64,000 bases of DNA, taken from NCBI GenBank assembly GCA_900766195.1, contig CAAFUN010000030.1:1-64000 (forward strand), read 5' to 3'. Below the pieces are notes generated by a model, which worked only from the letters and a program-made list of their open reading frames with translations, was not told where the DNA came from and did not search any database. This stretch comes from an uncultured Bacteroides sp. (GTDB lineage Bacteria; Bacteroidota; Bacteroidia; Bacteroidales; Bacteroidaceae). A program made the translations under genes and the position numbers. The stretch's first letter is position 1; every line of letters starts with the position of its first letter. Below are positions 1 through 9,509 of the stretch, piece after piece.

Positions 1-1
1 C

Positions 2-136
2 TCCAACGCAGCGGCAGAATCGTTCAATGCTAAAATCAAACAATTCAGAACTGCTTTGAGAGGGATAGTAGATGAAAAATTCTTCTTGTTCAGATTGGCT
101 AAGATATATGCTTACCCCCCAATGATTATCGGCTGA
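2..136 (+). mobile_element. C-terminal end of a transposase (ISL3-type), partial
   Basis: Open from the window edge to a TGA at 134-136, encoding 44 residues that begin SNAAAESFNAKIKQFR and end PPMIIG. The SNAxAExFNxKIKxFR block followed by FFLFRL.KIYA is the usual C-terminus of ISL3-like DDE transposases of Bacteroidetes (possibly the ISAon1 group). The catalytic part and the other IS end lie outside the window, so it cannot be said whether the element is intact. It ends about 80 bases before the tRNA-Asp gene. I did not recognise a terminal inverted repeat. Confidence 0.75.
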
Positions 137-177
137 GCCAACATACTTTTAGGAGATTATTATAAAATGCAAGAAAA

Positions 178-204
178 TCCTTCAATTATTTGATAATTGA
201 AGGA
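178..204. terminator. Perfect 12-bp hairpin between transposase and tRNA-Asp
   Basis: A 12-base arm (TCCTTCAATTAT) at 178-189 and its exact complement at 193-204 enclose a 3-base loop. T-rich bases follow on both strands, so it could end the transposase transcript from the left and the tRNA-Asp transcript from the right. Confidence 0.7.
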
Positions 205-213
205 CTTTCTTTG

Positions 214-287
214 CGGTGCGTACGAGACTCGAACTCGTGACCCCATGCGTGACAGGCATGTATTCTAACCAACTGAACTAACGCACC
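214..287 (-). tRNA. tRNA-Asp (GTC)
   Basis: On the minus strand a 74-base cloverleaf is visible. The 7-bp acceptor stem GGTGCGT/ACGCACC is followed by a G discriminator; the anticodon loop contains TGTCA (anticodon GTC); the T arm has the standard GTTCGAGTC block. The 3' CCA is not encoded. It is a single tRNA, with the transposase tail about 80 bases beyond its 3' end. Confidence 0.95.
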
Positions 288-437
288 ATTATTTATTTTT
301 CTTATTTCAATCGTTTCGCTTTCCGATTGCGGATGCAAAGGTAGATAAATCTTTTAAATCTGCAATACTTGTCCTTACTTTTTTTTAATGACTTTGCGCA
401 CTACTTAAATATACATTTAAACTTCTTGCAAGAAAAC

Positions 438-468
438 TTCGTTGTTTGGCAGTAAATCGTTATTTTTG
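438..468 (+). promoter_or_regulatory. Bacteroides-type promoter for the purU-his operon
   Basis: A -7 box TATTTTTG lies at 461-468 and a near-consensus -33 box TTCG at 438-441, 19 bases apart. It lies about 55 bases before purU and is the best match in the 236-base spacer after the tRNA. Confidence 0.55.
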
Positions 469-523
469 CGGACTTAAACAGTGAATCTTGTAATTGATAA
501 TCGGTAAATAATGATAATTTAGG

Positions 524-1381
524 ATGATGGATACAGCAAAACTGTTGCTTCACTGCCCGGACAGACCAGGGATTTTGGCTGAAGTAACGGATTTTATAAC
601 GGTGAATAAAGGAAATATCATCTATCTGGATCAGTATGTAGATCATGTGGAGAATATCTTTTTTATGCGTATTGAATGGGAACTGAAGGGTTTTCTGGTT
701 CCGCGAGAGAAGATAGAGGATTATTTTGCTACACTATATGCGCAGAAGTATGGTATGAGTTTTCGCCTTTACTTCTCTGACGTAAAGCCTAAGATGGCTA
801 TTTTTGTTTCTAAGATGTCTCATTGTTTGTTTGATTTGTTGGCACGTTACACAGCAGGAGAATGGAATGTGGAAATACCATTGATTATAAGTAATCATCC
901 CGATTTGCAACATGTGGCCGAACGCTTTGGTATTCCTTTCTATCTGTTTCCCATCACTAAGGAGACAAAAGAGGAACAAGAGAAGAAAGAAATGGAATTG
1001 CTGGAAAAGCATAACGTGAATTTTATTGTGTTGGCACGCTATATGCAGGTGATTTCGGAACAAATGATTGAGGCTTATCCCAATAGAATAATCAATATAC
1101 ATCACTCTTTCTTGCCGGCCTTTGTGGGGGCAAAACCTTATCATGCAGCATTTGAACGTGGTGTGAAAATTATAGGAGCTACGAGTCATTATGTGACAAC
1201 AGAATTGGATGCGGGACCTATTATTGGACAGGATGTGGTGCGCATTACGCACAAAGATGCTGTTGAAGATTTAGTGGTGAAAGGTAAGGATTTGGAAAAG
1301 ATAGTACTTTCGCGCGCGGTGCGTAAACATATTGAACGCAAGGTATTGGTATATAAGAATAAAACAGTGATTTTTAATTAG
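524..1381 (+). CDS. purU: Formyltetrahydrofolate deformylase PurU
   Basis: Hydrolyses 10-formyltetrahydrofolate to formate and tetrahydrofolate, balancing the one-carbon pool and supplying formate for purine synthesis; cytoplasmic. The 285-residue length is normal for the family. Residues 5-75 form an ACT domain beginning LLLHCPDRPGILAEV. The rest is a formyltransferase fold with the hydrolase signature INIHHSFLP near residue 190 and the catalytic Asp in ELDAGPII near 229. Two adjacent ATG codons open the frame; either could be the start. It is the first gene of a tight plus-strand run; hisH follows after 8 bases. The pairing with histidine genes may reflect the link between histidine synthesis and purine/folate metabolism through AICAR, but that is inference. 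Confidence 0.93.
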   Translation: MMDTAKLLLHCPDRPGILAEVTDFITVNKGNIIYLDQYVDHVENIFFMRIEWELKGFLVPREKIEDYFATLYAQKYGMSFRLYFSDVKPKMAIFVSKMSHCLFDLLARYTAGEWNVEIPLIISNHPDLQHVAERFGIPFYLFPITKETKEEQEKKEMELLEKHNVNFIVLARYMQVISEQMIEAYPNRIINIHHSFLPAFVGAKPYHAAFERGVKIIGATSHYVTTELDAGPIIGQDVVRITHKDAVEDLVVKGKDLEKIVLSRAVRKHIERKVLVYKNKTVIFN

Positions 1382-1389
1382 TAAACGAA

Positions 1390-1980
1390 ATGAAGGTTGC
1401 GGTACTAAAATATAATGCAGGTAACATCCGCTCGGTGGATTATGCGCTGAAACGTTTGGGTGTTGATGCCGTAATCACAGGAGATGAAAAGGAGTTGCGT
1501 GCTGCCGATAAAGTGATCTTTCCCGGTGTGGGAGAGGCAGCTACAACAATGGAGTATCTACGCGCTCATGGGATGGATCGTTTGATTAAAGAATTACGTC
1601 AACCCGTGCTGGGCATTTGCCTGGGGATGCAGTTGATGTGCGCTCATTCGGAAGAAGGAGATGCCGACTGTTTGGGTATATTTGATACGGAAGTGAAACG
1701 TTTTGTTTCTCATAAGCATGAAGATAAGGTACCGCACATGGGCTGGAACACAATTGCGCAAACCAACAGTGGTTTGTTTAAGGGATTTGATAAAGAAGAG
1801 TTTGTTTACTTTGTGCATAGTTTTTATGTGCCGGTAAATAAAGATACCGCTGCTGTTACCAATTATATACTTCCTTTCAGTGCTGCGCTGCATAAGGATA
1901 ATTTTTATGCCACTCAGTTCCATCCCGAAAAGAGTGGAGCGGTGGGAGAGCGGATCTTGCGTAACTTTCTTGAACTTTAA
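1390..1980 (+). CDS. hisH: Imidazole glycerol phosphate synthase, glutaminase subunit HisH
   Basis: Class I glutamine amidotransferase that supplies ammonia to HisF in step five of histidine synthesis. The 196 residues contain the nucleophile Cys77 in GICLGMQLM and the His178/Glu180 pair in FHPEKSG, a complete triad. The oxyanion segment PGVGEA is near residue 45. It sits 8 bases after purU and 14 before hisA, so translation is probably coupled. Its partner hisF lies two genes downstream, as in many his operons. Confidence 0.95.
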   Translation: MKVAVLKYNAGNIRSVDYALKRLGVDAVITGDEKELRAADKVIFPGVGEAATTMEYLRAHGMDRLIKELRQPVLGICLGMQLMCAHSEEGDADCLGIFDTEVKRFVSHKHEDKVPHMGWNTIAQTNSGLFKGFDKEEFVYFVHSFYVPVNKDTAAVTNYILPFSAALHKDNFYATQFHPEKSGAVGERILRNFLEL

Positions 1981-1994
1981 CGAGAATAGAAGAA

Positions 1995-2714
1995 ATGATA
2001 GAACTGATTCCGGCTATTGATATTATTGATGGAAAATGTGTGAGACTCTCGCAGGGTGATTATGCAAGTAAAAAGGTATATAACGAAAACCCTGTGGAAG
2101 TGGCACGCGAATTTGAAGAGCATGGCATCAGACGTTTGCATGTGGTAGATTTGGATGGCGCTGCTTCAAATCATGTGGTGAACTACCGCACATTGGAGCG
2201 GATTGCTTCACACACTTCATTGATTATTGACTTTGGAGGCGGGGTGAAGAGCGATGAAGATCTGATTATTGCTTTTGAAAACGGTGCGCAGATGGTAACC
2301 GGCGGCAGTATAGCAGTGAAGGATCCCGAACTCTTTAGTAGTTGGCTGGAAAAGTTTGGTAACGAGAAAATTATTCTCGGTGCAGATGCAAAAGATCGGA
2401 AGATTGCAGTGAACGGATGGAAAGACGAGAGTACGTGCGACTTGTTTCCGTTCTTGGAAGGTTATATTAAGGAAGGAATAACAAAAGTGATCTGTACGGA
2501 TATTAGTTGCGACGGTATGTTGCAAGGTCCTTCGGTGGAACTTTATAAAGATATATTAGCTCGCTTTCCCGATTTGCATCTTATAGCAAGTGGTGGAGTG
2601 AGTTGTGCGGATGATATTCGCATATTGGAAGAAGCGGGTGTGCCGGGAGTTATCTTTGGCAAGGCTTTGTATGAAGGACGGATTTCTTTTAAAGAATTAG
2701 AATCGTTTCTTTAA
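1995..2714 (+). CDS. hisA: ProFAR isomerase HisA
   Basis: A (beta/alpha)8-barrel isomerase that opens the aminoaldose ring of ProFAR to give PRFAR, the HisF substrate. The 239 residues start [10 protein letters not shown], with the catalytic Asp near residue 9. The phosphate-binding motifs FGGGV and ASGGV are in the two halves, showing the half-barrel repeat shared with HisF. An 86-base spacer to hisF holds a small hairpin (7-bp arms at 2729-2735 and 2741-2747) without a T-run; I do not count it as a terminator. Confidence 0.95.
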   Translation: MIELIPAIDIIDGKCVRLSQGDYASKKVYNENPVEVAREFEEHGIRRLHVVDLDGAASNHVVNYRTLERIASHTSLIIDFGGGVKSDEDLIIAFENGAQMVTGGSIAVKDPELFSSWLEKFGNEKIILGADAKDRKIAVNGWKDESTCDLFPFLEGYIKEGITKVICTDISCDGMLQGPSVELYKDILARFPDLHLIASGGVSCADDIRILEEAGVPGVIFGKALYEGRISFKELESFL

Positions 2715-2800
2715 AGCCTGATTGGCAAAAAGATGGAGGACATCTTTCATGCTCCGCTTGTGTGTAGTTTAGTTGATTTCTATTATAATAATATGATATT

Positions 2801-3565
2801 GTGTTAGCAAAAAGAATTATCCCTTGTTTGGACATTAAAGACGGACAAACCGTAAAAGGAACGAACTTTGTGAACTTGCGTCAGGCGGGTGATCCGGTGG
2901 AGTTGGCTCGTGCTTACAGTGAACAGGGGGCCGATGAACTGGTCTTTCTAGATATTACCGCCAGTTTTGAAGGACGCAAGACTTTTACTGAGTTGGTGAA
3001 ACGTATTGCAGCTAACATAAATATTCCGTTTACTGTGGGCGGAGGCATTAATGAGTTGGGTGATGTGGATAGGTTGTTAAGTGCCGGTGCCGATAAGGTT
3101 TCCATCAATTCTTCTGCTATTCGTAATCCACGGTTGATTGACGAAATTGCCGGAAACTATGGTTCGCAAGTATGCGTACTGGCTGTAGATGCCAAGTGCT
3201 CAGACAAAGGATGGTGGTGCTACCTGAACGGAGGACGGGTGGAAACTGACAAGGAACTGTTTGCTTGGACCAAAGAAGCCGAAGAACGTGGTGCTGGCGA
3301 AATACTTTTTACCAGTATGAATCATGACGGTGTGAAAACCGGTTATGCCAATGAGGCACTTGCGTGCTTGGCAGATAATCTTTCTATTCCTATCATTGCA
3401 TCAGGGGGAGCGGGAAGTAAAGAGCATTTCCGCGATGTTTTTATAGATGGAAAAGCTGATGCGGCATTGGCTGCCAGTGTTTTTCATTTCGGAGAGATTA
3501 AAATTCCCGATTTAAAATCGTATCTTTGTACCCAAGGTATTTCTGTTAGGAAGCTTGAGGTTTAA
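2801..3565 (+). CDS. hisF: Imidazole glycerol phosphate synthase, cyclase subunit HisF
   Basis: Barrel cyclase that combines PRFAR with ammonia from HisH to give imidazole glycerol phosphate and AICAR. The family start [14 protein letters not shown] follows a GTG codon at 2801; the nearby ATG is out of frame and meets a stop, so GTG is the chosen start. Catalytic Asp residues are near 11 and 131 (VLAVDAK). The phosphate-binding GGGI and ASGGAG segments are present. At 254 residues the length is typical. Confidence 0.94.
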   Translation: MLAKRIIPCLDIKDGQTVKGTNFVNLRQAGDPVELARAYSEQGADELVFLDITASFEGRKTFTELVKRIAANINIPFTVGGGINELGDVDRLLSAGADKVSINSSAIRNPRLIDEIAGNYGSQVCVLAVDAKCSDKGWWCYLNGGRVETDKELFAWTKEAEERGAGEILFTSMNHDGVKTGYANEALACLADNLSIPIIASGGAGSKEHFRDVFIDGKADAALAASVFHFGEIKIPDLKSYLCTQGISVRKLEV

Positions 3566-3609
3566 CAGAGACTGTTTTTAGATCAATACATTATATACTA
3601 AGTAGATAA

Positions 3610-4221
3610 ATGGACTTGAACTTTGATAAAATGGACGGACTGGTTCCGGCAATCATACAAGATGTAGATACCGCTAAGGTATTGATGCTCGGCTTTATGA
3701 ATAAAGAAGCGTACGAAAAGACAGTGGAGATTGGGAAAGTGACTTTCTTTAGTAGGACAAAGAAAAGACTTTGGACGAAAGGAGAAGAAAGTGGCAACTT
3801 TCTAAATGTTGCTTCTATAAAAGAAGATTGCGATAATGACACTTTGCTGATACAGGTTCATCCGGTAGGTCCCGTTTGTCATACAGGTACGGATACTTGC
3901 TGGGGTGAGAAAAATGAGCAACCGGTAATGTTTCTGAAGGAACTTCAGGATTTTATAGATAAGCGTTATCAAGAAATGCCTGAGGGTTCTTATACAACGA
4001 GTCTTTTTAATTCGGGTGTAAACAAAATGGCACAAAAGGTGGGTGAAGAAGCAGTGGAAACTGTTATTGAAGCTACTAACGGTACTGATGATCGCTTGAT
4101 TTACGAAGGTGCCGATCTGCTCTATCATCTCATTGTATTATTGACTTCAAAAGGATATCGCATAGAAGATCTTGTACAGGAATTGCAGGGAAGACATAAT
4201 GCAACCTGGAAAAGACATTAA
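3610..4221 (+). CDS. hisIE: Bifunctional phosphoribosyl-AMP cyclohydrolase / phosphoribosyl-ATP pyrophosphatase
   Basis: Fusion enzyme for steps two and three of histidine synthesis. Residues 1-105 are the HisI zinc cyclohydrolase, with the cysteine-containing blocks SIKEDCDNDT and GPVCHTGTDTCW. Residues 110-203 are the HisE pyrophosphatase, with the acidic helix GEEAVETVIEA. With hisH, hisA and hisF this completes the middle of the pathway; hisG, hisD, hisC and hisB are not in the window and must lie elsewhere. The next gene begins 17 bases on. Confidence 0.95.
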   Translation: MDLNFDKMDGLVPAIIQDVDTAKVLMLGFMNKEAYEKTVEIGKVTFFSRTKKRLWTKGEESGNFLNVASIKEDCDNDTLLIQVHPVGPVCHTGTDTCWGEKNEQPVMFLKELQDFIDKRYQEMPEGSYTTSLFNSGVNKMAQKVGEEAVETVIEATNGTDDRLIYEGADLLYHLIVLLTSKGYRIEDLVQELQGRHNATWKRH

Positions 4222-4238
4222 AAATAAGGAGTTTGAAA

Positions 4239-4955
4239 ATGGACGAACCGCTGATAAGATATAAAAATGTAGAAATACACCAACAGGACGTATGTGTGCT
4301 CAAAGATGTTAATCTGGAGTTCCATAAAGGAGAGTTTATCTATTTTATTGGAAAGGTGGGTTCGGGCAAGACCAGCTTACTTAAAACTTTTTATGGGGAA
4401 CTGGATATTGCTTCCGGCGATGCAGAAGTTTTGGGTTATGATATGAAGAATATAAAACGTAAGTATATTCCTCAGCTTCGACGTAAACTGGGTATTGTCT
4501 TTCAAGATTTTCAATTGTTGACTGATCGTACCGTATCTGATAATTTGGCTTTTGTGCTTCGGGCTACTGGCTGGAAGAATAAGGTGGAGATTAAAGAACG
4601 GATAGAAGAAGTGTTGAAGTTGGTAGGGATGAGTAAAAAAGGAAGAAAACTTCCTAATGAACTTTCGGGTGGCGAACAACAGCGCATTGTAATTGCACGT
4701 GCTGTACTCAATTCTCCTGAAATTATTCTGGCTGATGAGCCTACCGGTAATTTAGATGCGGAAACAGGAAGAGCGATAGCCCAACTGCTTCACCATATCA
4801 GTGAGTCCGGCACTTTGGTTGTCATGAGTACTCATAATATACAACTGTTGAAGGAATATCCGGGCAAAGTATATCGCTGTACGGATCAGTTGATTTCGGA
4901 AGCTTCTGAGTATTGTGTCGATACAACGCAAAAGATAGAAAATAATAATATATAA
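4239..4955 (+). CDS. ftsE: FtsE-like ABC transporter ATP-binding protein
   Basis: A 238-residue ABC ATPase with Walker [11 protein letters not shown]-loop VFQDFQLL, signature LSGGEQQR, Walker [12 protein letters not shown] and switch His in STHN. The overall pattern is that of FtsE, which with the membrane protein FtsX controls peptidoglycan hydrolases at the division site. The ATG at 4239 is preferred over an in-frame TTG at 4233, because AAGGAG at 4226-4231 is spaced 7 bases from the ATG. No ftsX is adjacent: hisIE precedes and lysC follows. A LolD-like role is possible. Confidence 0.8.
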   Translation: MDEPLIRYKNVEIHQQDVCVLKDVNLEFHKGEFIYFIGKVGSGKTSLLKTFYGELDIASGDAEVLGYDMKNIKRKYIPQLRRKLGIVFQDFQLLTDRTVSDNLAFVLRATGWKNKVEIKERIEEVLKLVGMSKKGRKLPNELSGGEQQRIVIARAVLNSPEIILADEPTGNLDAETGRAIAQLLHHISESGTLVVMSTHNIQLLKEYPGKVYRCTDQLISEASEYCVDTTQKIENNNI

Positions 4956-4976
4956 CCATTTAATACAGGAACGAAA

Positions 4977-6293
4977 ATGAAAGTTTTAAAGTTTGGAGGA
5001 ACTTCTGTAGGTTCAGCGCAACGTATACAGGAAGTAGCCAAATTGATTACCGATGGTGAACGTAAGATTGTTGTACTTTCGGCAATGTCAGGTACTACCA
5101 ATACGTTGGTAGAGATTTCGGATTATCTGTACAAGAAAAACCCTGAAGGTGCCAATGAAATTATCAATAAGCTGGAAGTGAAATATAGGCACCATGTAGA
5201 TGAACTGTATTCAACACCTGAATTTAAGCAAAAAGGACTTGAACTGGTCGCATCTCATTTTGATTATATACGTTCTTTTTCCAAAGATCTTTTTACTTTG
5301 TTTGAAGAAAAAGTGGTGTTGGCTCAAGGCGAACTCATTTCTACAAATATGATGAATTTTTATTTGCAGGAGTGTGGAGTGAAATCCGTTTTGCTGCCGG
5401 CTTTGGAATTTATGCGTACTGATAAGAATGCTGAGCCAGATCCTATATATATTAAAGAGAAATTGCAAAATCAACTTGAATTGCATCCGGATGCTGAAAT
5501 TTATATAACTCAAGGCTTTATTTGTAGAAATGCTTATGGCGAAATAGATAATTTGCAGCGTGGAGGAAGTGACTATACTGCATCTTTAATTGGCGCTGCA
5601 ATTCATGCTACTGAAATACAGATATGGACGGATATTGACGGTATGCACAATAATGATCCACGCATCGTAGATAAAACAGAACCTGTGCGTCATCTTCACT
5701 TTGAAGAAGCTGCCGAATTGGCTTATTTTGGAGCTAAAATATTGCACCCTACATGTATTCAACCGGCTAAATATGCTAATATTCCGGTTCGTTTGTTGAA
5801 TACAATGGATCCTTCAGCGCCAGGTACAATGATTTCGAACGGTACCGAAAAAGGACGTATTAAAGCAGTTGCTGCCAAAGATAACATCACGGCCATTAAG
5901 ATCAAATCCGGACGTATGTTGTTGGCTTACGGTTTCTTGCGTAAAGTCTTTGAAATTTTCGAAAGTTATCAGACTTCTATTGATATGATTTGTACTTCGG
6001 AAGTTGGCGTGTCTGTATCTATAGATAACGTGAAGCATTTGAATGAAATACTGGATGATCTCAAGAAATATGGTACGGTTACAGTCGACAAAGATATGTG
6101 TATCATCTGTGTGGTTGGTGATTTGGAATGGGAAAATGTAGGTTTTGAAGCGCGTGCTCTAGATGCCATGCGTGACATTCCTGTGCGGATGATTTCATTT
6201 GGTGGAAGCAATTATAATATTTCCTTTCTTATTAAGGAATGTGATAAGAAGAGAGCGCTTCAGGAATTGAGCAATTCGCTCTTTAATGATTGA
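4977..6293 (+). CDS. lysC: Aspartate kinase, monofunctional
   Basis: Phosphorylates aspartate, the first step to lysine, methionine and threonine. The 438 residues begin VLKFGGTSVGSA, the family signature. The kinase domain runs to about 290, followed by two ACT-type regulatory domains (about 305-435) that normally give feedback inhibition by an end-product amino acid. There is no fused homoserine dehydrogenase. It is followed by a strong terminator-like hairpin and then lysA, which suggests that lysA transcription is partly separate or attenuated. No lysine riboswitch was seen upstream. Confidence 0.93.
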   Translation: MKVLKFGGTSVGSAQRIQEVAKLITDGERKIVVLSAMSGTTNTLVEISDYLYKKNPEGANEIINKLEVKYRHHVDELYSTPEFKQKGLELVASHFDYIRSFSKDLFTLFEEKVVLAQGELISTNMMNFYLQECGVKSVLLPALEFMRTDKNAEPDPIYIKEKLQNQLELHPDAEIYITQGFICRNAYGEIDNLQRGGSDYTASLIGAAIHATEIQIWTDIDGMHNNDPRIVDKTEPVRHLHFEEAAELAYFGAKILHPTCIQPAKYANIPVRLLNTMDPSAPGTMISNGTEKGRIKAVAAKDNITAIKIKSGRMLLAYGFLRKVFEIFESYQTSIDMICTSEVGVSVSIDNVKHLNEILDDLKKYGTVTVDKDMCIICVVGDLEWENVGFEARALDAMRDIPVRMISFGGSNYNISFLIKECDKKRALQELSNSLFND

Positions 6294-6313
6294 TTAATAG
6301 ATAGAATAAATAG

Positions 6314-6349
6314 GAGCGCTTTTAACCGATAGGTGAAAGCGCTCTTTTT
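6314..6349 (+). terminator. Intrinsic terminator or attenuator between lysC and lysA
   Basis: A 9-bp GC-rich stem (GAGCGCTTT at 6314-6322, AAAGCGCTC at 6336-6344) is followed by TTTTT. It lies 20 bases after lysC and 22 bases before the ATG of lysA, so it would end most lysC transcripts or set the lysC:lysA ratio. It also overlaps an in-frame upstream GTG for lysA, which argues against that start. Confidence 0.8.
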
Positions 6350-6371
6350 ACCTGAAAATATATACTTAAGT

Positions 6372-7532
6372 ATGGAACAACGTTTTCCTGTAGATCAATT
6401 TCGAGAATTAAGCACTCCGTTTTATTATTATGATGCGCAAGTATTGAAGACAACTCTTGATGCTGTTTGTAGTGAAGCAAGTCAATATAAAGACTATGAA
6501 GTGCACTACGCAGTGAAGGCGAACGCTAATAACAAAATACTTTCCATCATTCGTGAAAAAGGGTTTGGAGCCGACTGTGTCAGTGGCGGTGAGATACGAG
6601 CTGCACTTAAAGCTGGTTTTCCTGCAGAGAAAATAGTTTTTGCCGGTGTAGGTAAGGCTGATTGGGAAATAAATCTAGCCTTAGATGCTGATATCTTTTG
6701 TTTCAATGTAGAATCCGTACCCGAACTGGAAGTGATTGATGAACTTGCGGCTGCCAAAGGGAGAGTAGCGAAAGTGGCTTTTCGTATTAATCCTGATGTA
6801 GGAGCACATACGCATGCTAATATTACTACGGGACTGGCTGAAAATAAGTTTGGAATCAGTATGAAAGATATGGATAAAGTTATTGATATTGCTTTGTCAT
6901 TGAAGAATGTGGAATTCATAGGACTGCATTTTCATATTGGTTCACAAATATTGGATATGGATGATTTTGTTGCTTTGTGCAATAGAATTAATGAATTGCA
7001 AGACAATTTGGACGCACGTCATATTTTGGTGAAACACATCAATGTGGGTGGTGGTTTAGGTATTGATTACAATAATCCGGATGATCATCTTATTCCCGAT
7101 TTTAAAGATTATTTTAAAACTTATGCTACACATTTAAAGCTCCGTCCTCACCAAGCCTTGCATTTTGAATTAGGGCGGGCTGTTGTCGGACAATGTGGGT
7201 CGCTTATATCCAGAGTACTGTATGTGAAACAAGGCTCTAATAAACAATTTGCTATTCTTGATGCAGGTATGACCGACTTAATTCGTCCTGCATTGTATCA
7301 GGCTTATCATAAAATAGAAAATATAACGTCTTGTGAAGCTGCTGAAAAGTACGATGTGGTAGGTCCCATTTGTGAATCATCTGATGTGTTTGATAAAGAT
7401 GTGAAGCTGAATAAAGTGAAAAGAGGAGATTTGATTGCGCTCCGCTCAGCAGGTGCTTATGGCGAGATTATGGCTTCTGGATATAACTGTCGCGAGCTAC
7501 CTCATGGCTATACATCCGATGAGCTAGGATAA
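6372..7532 (+). CDS. lysA: Diaminopimelate decarboxylase
   Basis: PLP enzyme that makes lysine from meso-diaminopimelate, the last step. With the ATG at 6372 the protein is 386 residues; the PLP lysine is K49 in HYAVKANAN. The His in FHIGSQ, the glycine loop VGGGLG and the substrate-binding motif GPICESSDVF are all present. An in-frame GTG at 6333 would add 13 residues but lies inside the preceding hairpin. It is paired with lysC, so both ends of the lysine branch sit together. Confidence 0.93.
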   Translation: MEQRFPVDQFRELSTPFYYYDAQVLKTTLDAVCSEASQYKDYEVHYAVKANANNKILSIIREKGFGADCVSGGEIRAALKAGFPAEKIVFAGVGKADWEINLALDADIFCFNVESVPELEVIDELAAAKGRVAKVAFRINPDVGAHTHANITTGLAENKFGISMKDMDKVIDIALSLKNVEFIGLHFHIGSQILDMDDFVALCNRINELQDNLDARHILVKHINVGGGLGIDYNNPDDHLIPDFKDYFKTYATHLKLRPHQALHFELGRAVVGQCGSLISRVLYVKQGSNKQFAILDAGMTDLIRPALYQAYHKIENITSCEAAEKYDVVGPICESSDVFDKDVKLNKVKRGDLIALRSAGAYGEIMASGYNCRELPHGYTSDELG

Positions 7533-7653
7533 GACTAATTGAGGTAAGATCTCTTGTAGTATTAGTTTAATTAAAAAATGTTATATGAAGAACAAACACC
7601 ATAGCATCTTGTTTTAATTTTATAATAGAACACAATTAATAAAAAGTATAATT

Positions 7654-8136
7654 ATGATTACTGAAAAATTACAAAATGCAATTAATGAGCAGATTACAGC
7701 AGAATTATGGTCTGCAAATTTGTATTTAGCTATGTCTTTTTATATGGATAAAGAAGGTTATCCAGGTATGGCACATTGGTTGAAGAAACAATGGCATGAG
7801 GAAACCGGACATGCTTGCGAATTAGCAGGTTATGTAATTAACCGTGGAGGACAAGCTAAATTAGATAAAATTGATGTAGTACCTAATGACTTTGGTACAC
7901 CATTGGAAGTCTTTGAACAGGTTTACAAACATGAATGTCGCATTTCTGGATTGATAGACAAGTTGGTAGATGTTGCTGCAGCAGAGAAAGACAAAGCAAC
8001 GCAAAATTTCTTGTGGGGATTTGTACGTGAGCAAGTTGAAGAAGAGGCTACTGCAATGAATCTTGTTGATATGATTAAGAAGGCTGGTGCTGCCGGTATT
8101 TTCTTTGTTGATGCTAGATTGGGAGAGCGTAAATAA
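7654..8136 (+). CDS. ftnA: Non-haem ferritin FtnA
   Basis: Iron-storage protein that oxidises Fe(II) and stores ferric mineral in a 24-subunit shell. The 160 residues keep the ferroxidase ligands at E. coli FtnA positions: E17, Y24, E50 and H53, with the QVEEE helix near 127. It stands alone, with 121 bases before it and a strong terminator after it. The upstream spacer is AT-rich; I could not pick a convincing promoter or Fur/OxyR site by eye. Confidence 0.95.
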   Translation: MITEKLQNAINEQITAELWSANLYLAMSFYMDKEGYPGMAHWLKKQWHEETGHACELAGYVINRGGQAKLDKIDVVPNDFGTPLEVFEQVYKHECRISGLIDKLVDVAAAEKDKATQNFLWGFVREQVEEEATAMNLVDMIKKAGAAGIFFVDARLGERK

Positions 8137-8188
8137 GCTTTCATTGAAATAGAAAGAAGGGATTATATTATCCTCCATAAATAGGCGT

Positions 8189-8220
8189 CCCCTTTTACAA
8201 TAATTTTATTGTAAAAGGGG
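8189..8220. terminator. Bidirectional terminator between ftnA and kbl
   Basis: A 13-bp perfect stem (8189-8201 with 8208-8220) around a 6-base loop, beginning CCCCTTTTACAAT. It lies between two convergent genes and can serve both strands. Confidence 0.8.
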
Positions 8221-8250
8221 ATGCTTTATGTTATACGTATATGCTGTTTT

Positions 8251-9438
8251 TTACTTCAGTACGTTCAGCTCTTTGCCTATTTTAATAAAAGCAGCAATGC
8301 ATCTGTCAAGATGCTCCTTTTCATGTCCGGCGGAAAGCTGTACCCTTATGCGTGCTTGTTCTTTTGGTACTACAGGATAGTAGAAGCCTGTGACGTAAAT
8401 TCCTTCTTCCTGCATGCGAGCTGCGTAAATTTGTGAGAGTTTGGCATCATACAACATTACTGCACAGATTGCACTTTGAGTAGGCTTTATATCAAAGCCG
8501 ACAGCAGTCATTTTGTTACGGAAATAAGTCACGTTTTCTATCAGTTTATCATGAAGGGCATTGCTTTCTTTTAGCATCTTGAAAACTTCTATTCCTGCGC
8601 CGACAACTGCCGGAGCCACTGAGTTGGAAAATAAATAAGGACGACTCCTTTGGCGTAACAAGTCAATAACTTCCTTGCGTCCGGTAGTAAAACCTCCCAT
8701 TGCTCCTCCAAAGGCTTTCCCTAGTGTCCCTGTGTAGATATCTACTCTTCCATACGTTTTAAACAATTCACTTACACCATGTCCACTTGGCCCTACTACA
8801 CCGGCAGAGTGTGATTCATCAACCATAACTAATGCATCGTATTTTTCAGCCAGGTCGCATATTTTGTCCAAGGGAGCTACGTTGCCATCCATCGAAAATA
8901 CTCCATCAGTCACAATGATTCGAAAACGTTGAGTCTGAGCTTCTTGTAGGCACTTTTCTAGTTCATTCATGTCTGCATTAGCGTATCGGTAACGTTTTGC
9001 CTTGCATAATCTTACTCCATCAATAATAGAAGCATGGTTTAGTGCATCCGAAATGATGGCATCTTCTTCACTGAAAAGAGGTTCGAATACGCCTCCGTTA
9101 GCATCAAAGCAAGCTGCATACAGAATAGTATCTTCTGTTTTGAAATAGTCGGAAATAGCAGCTTCAAGCTCTTTGTGAATATCTTGGGTTCCGCAGATAA
9201 AACGTACGGAAGATACACCATATCCGCGCTTGTCCATCATCTTTTTTGCAGCTTCTATCAGTCTGGGATGATTGGACAAACCTAAATAGTTGTTGGCACA
9301 AAAATTGAGAACTTCTTTTCCATTTACTGTAATTGCGGCTTGTTGAGGACTCTCTATTAGACGTTCTTGTTTATAAAGTCCAGCCTCTTTTATCTCGACG
9401 AGTGTATTGCTGAGATATTGCTTCATTTTACTGTACAT
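8251..9438 (-). CDS. kbl: Glycine C-acetyltransferase (2-amino-3-ketobutyrate CoA ligase)
   Basis: PLP enzyme of the alpha-oxoamine synthase family; it cleaves 2-amino-3-ketobutyrate with CoA to glycine and acetyl-CoA. The 395 residues carry the PLP lysine K241 in GTLGKAFGG, the DESHSAG segment near 207, and NNYLGLSNHP near 49. The length matches the family. It is divergent from the threonine dehydrogenase gene 142 bases away; the two enzymes catalyse successive steps of threonine catabolism, so the shared spacer is probably a common control region. Confidence 0.93.
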   Translation of the reverse strand: MYSKMKQYLSNTLVEIKEAGLYKQERLIESPQQAAITVNGKEVLNFCANNYLGLSNHPRLIEAAKKMMDKRGYGVSSVRFICGTQDIHKELEAAISDYFKTEDTILYAACFDANGGVFEPLFSEEDAIISDALNHASIIDGVRLCKAKRYRYANADMNELEKCLQEAQTQRFRIIVTDGVFSMDGNVAPLDKICDLAEKYDALVMVDESHSAGVVGPSGHGVSELFKTYGRVDIYTGTLGKAFGGAMGGFTTGRKEVIDLLRQRSRPYLFSNSVAPAVVGAGIEVFKMLKESNALHDKLIENVTYFRNKMTAVGFDIKPTQSAICAVMLYDAKLSQIYAARMQEEGIYVTGFYYPVVPKEQARIRVQLSAGHEKEHLDRCIAAFIKIGKELNVLK

Positions 9439-9509
9439 AGGTATATGCTTTTAATTTTGATACATGATACCACAAAGGACACTATTTTTGTTGGAATAAA
9501 CAATAGCTT

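Noticed and set aside
2729..2747. Hairpin between hisA and hisF as a terminator
   Set aside because: The stem is only 7 A/T-rich base pairs and no T-run follows.
6333..6371. GTG start for lysA giving 13 more residues
   Set aside because: The GTG lies within the stem-loop after lysC, and the extra residues are not part of the family; ATG at 6372 fits better.
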